The notes under the pieces were generated by a model. It worked only from the letters and a program-made list of their open reading frames with translations. It had not been told where the DNA came from and did not search any database. This document shows, piece by piece, positions 63,245-64,000 of a DNA stretch of 64,000 nucleotides (position 1 is the stretch's first letter; every line of letters starts with the position of its first letter). Where the stretch lies: the NCBI GenBank assembly GCA_037045045.1, contig JBAOHL010000005.1:372001-436000 (forward strand), in the 5' to 3' direction. The position numbers and the translations under genes are program-made. This stretch comes from Phosphoribacter sp037045045 (GTDB lineage Bacteria > Actinomycetota > Actinomycetes > Actinomycetales > Dermatophilaceae).

Positions 63245-63727
63245 TCACCCCAGCGGGGCGTCGAAGTCGCCCCACTCGTCCGCGTCGACCGGTTCGAACA
63301 GCGTCCGATAGGACTCGAGGTCAGCGCGGGTCAGCGGCACCAGACCGGTGGCGCCCGCCACCTCGCGCGCCGTCACCCGCGCGACGAGCACCTCGAACGG
63401 TGGGTCCAACACGTGCAGTTCCACCTCGACACCGTGCTCTCGGCACCACCGGCGCATCCCGTCCCGCTCGGCGCGGACCCAGAATCCGAAGTCGAGAACC
63501 ACGTCGACGCCGGCCATCACGAGGTGCTGTCCGAGCCGCCGGAACCGCCACTCCAACCGGTCCCGGAACTGCTCGTCGACCATGTCGACACCGAGTTCGT
63601 CGAGCCACTCGTCGGGCGTTAGGCGCACCGCGCCTCGCTCCCGCTCCAGCCGCCGGGCTTGGGTCGTCTTGCCGCTGCCGGGCAATCCGCACATGAGGAT
63701 CATCCGGCCGAGCGGACGCTCCGTCAC
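63245..63727 (-). CDS. P-loop kinase-like ATPase (zeta-toxin/AAA_33 type)
   Basis: A 160-residue P-loop protein: ILMCGLPGSGKTTQARRLERE, then LTPDEWLDELG and a helical C-terminus. Such proteins are kinases for nucleosides, antibiotics or RNA ends, and are also related to zeta toxins. GTG 63727 overlaps the stop of hflX (GTGA). No antitoxin is adjacent, so a metabolic or resistance kinase is more likely than a toxin. Confidence 0.8.
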   Translation of the reverse strand: MTERPLGRMILMCGLPGSGKTTQARRLERERGAVRLTPDEWLDELGVDMVDEQFRDRLEWRFRRLGQHLVMAGVDVVLDFGFWVRAERDGMRRWCREHGVEVELHVLDPPFEVLVARVTAREVAGATGLVPLTRADLESYRTLFEPVDADEWGDFDAPLG

Positions 63728-64000
63728 CGCCGGTATGCCGTGAGCTCGCCGAGCGCGTGCTCGTGCACGGTCGCGCGTACTCGGGTGCCGTGCTCGGTGT
63801 GTTCCACGGCGAGGATCTCTCCATCGTCGTGCACCCGGCTGAGCAGATCGCCCCGGTCGTAGGGAAGGAGCAGGTCGACGGTGACGGTGGGTTTGGGCAG
63901 GCCCGCGGCAATCCGCTCCCGCAGGTGCTCGAGGCCCTCGCCGGTGCGGGCGGAGACGGCCAGGGCACCCCGATGGGTGCGCGCCAACCGGTCCAGCACC
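63724..64000 (-). CDS. hflX: GTPase HflX, C-terminal end (5' part outside window)
   Basis: The last 91 residues of an HflX-type GTPase: ALAVSARTGEGLEHLRERIA (G5 SA motif) and LLLPYDRGDLLSRVHDDGEIL with a terminal beta-rich end. HflX splits stalled ribosomes. The start is beyond base 64000. Confidence 0.85.
   Translation of the reverse strand, partial: VLDRLARTHRGALAVSARTGEGLEHLRERIAAGLPKPTVTVDLLLPYDRGDLLSRVHDDGEILAVEHTEHGTRVRATVHEHALGELTAYRR

Noticed and set aside
63245..63727. Zeta-type toxin of a toxin-antitoxin system
   Set aside because: No antitoxin gene is adjacent; it overlaps hflX instead, so a plain kinase is preferred.

Overview
The window is about 72 percent GC by eye and is densely coded. 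It carries a standard actinobacterial gene set: hrcA-dnaJ-rsmE-HIT-phoH-ybeY-CNNM-era-recO-uppS in conserved order, lepA/hemW next to hrcA, rpsT/holA, glyS/dusB/dgt/dnaG, a Zur-controlled zinc importer, a GerMN/Gmad2 lipoprotein-like protein and a wax-ester synthase/DGAT. I infer a chromosomal segment of an Actinomycetota member, most probably Micrococcales of the Intrasporangiaceae/Dermatophilaceae type. The rank below phylum is a guess from gene content. I see no prophage, insertion sequence or CRISPR array.

Layout. 1-5.4 kb: the 3' part of a eukaryote-like fused acyl-CoA carboxylase, a DUF1905/YdeI protein and a phosphopantetheinyl transferase whose start region is tandemly duplicated, then tRNA-Asn. 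5.7-15.8 kb (minus strand): a DnaG-linked hypothetical gene, dnaG, a repeat-filled gap, dgt, YdeI, dusB, an MMPL transporter and glyS. 15.9-19.4 kb: a small membrane protein and the znuACB-zur operon behind a Zur box. 19.4-25.5 kb: a 20-bp array, a frameshifted uppS, recO, a degenerate PfkB-like kinase, an alkB homologue behind a LexA-type box, hairpin-bearing repeats, and leuA with a short Leu-containing leader peptide. 25.9-29.4 kb: protealysin plus emfourin, an Mca/MshB-type deacetylase, a methyltransferase and a LysE exporter. 29.4-40.6 kb: era, CNNM, ybeY, phoH, HIT, GerMN/Gmad2, rsmE, a secreted propeller protein, dnaJ, hrcA and a CIRCE operator. 40.7-51.8 kb: DUF3097, DUF4870, hemW, a tyrosine phosphatase, an acyltransferase, an RND pump with a coiled-coil insert, lepA, a MazF-like protein and rpsT. 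52-64 kb: holA, an AraC/VOC pair, Fe-ADH, an ABM-type monooxygenase, a DinG-like helicase, WES/DGAT, a lipoprotein, a secreted serine protease, a nucleotidyltransferase, a P-loop kinase and the end of hflX.

Expression features. Many operon junctions are 4-base overlaps (GTGA or ATGA), implying translational coupling. At least 14 genes have a TAnnnT hexamer ending 6-7 bases before the start codon and no Shine-Dalgarno, which implies leaderless mRNAs.

The most unusual signal is not a gene. The heptamer GTATGCC (complement GGCATAC), usually extended to GTATGCCG, occurs about 70 times by hand count, in both orientations, in genes and gaps alike. It brings in otherwise rare codons (TAT, GCA, ATA). 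Its density and lack of strand bias resemble a DNA-uptake-type or other genome-wide signal. Two probable frame disruptions (uppS, phoH) and seven short tandem arrays also stand out.
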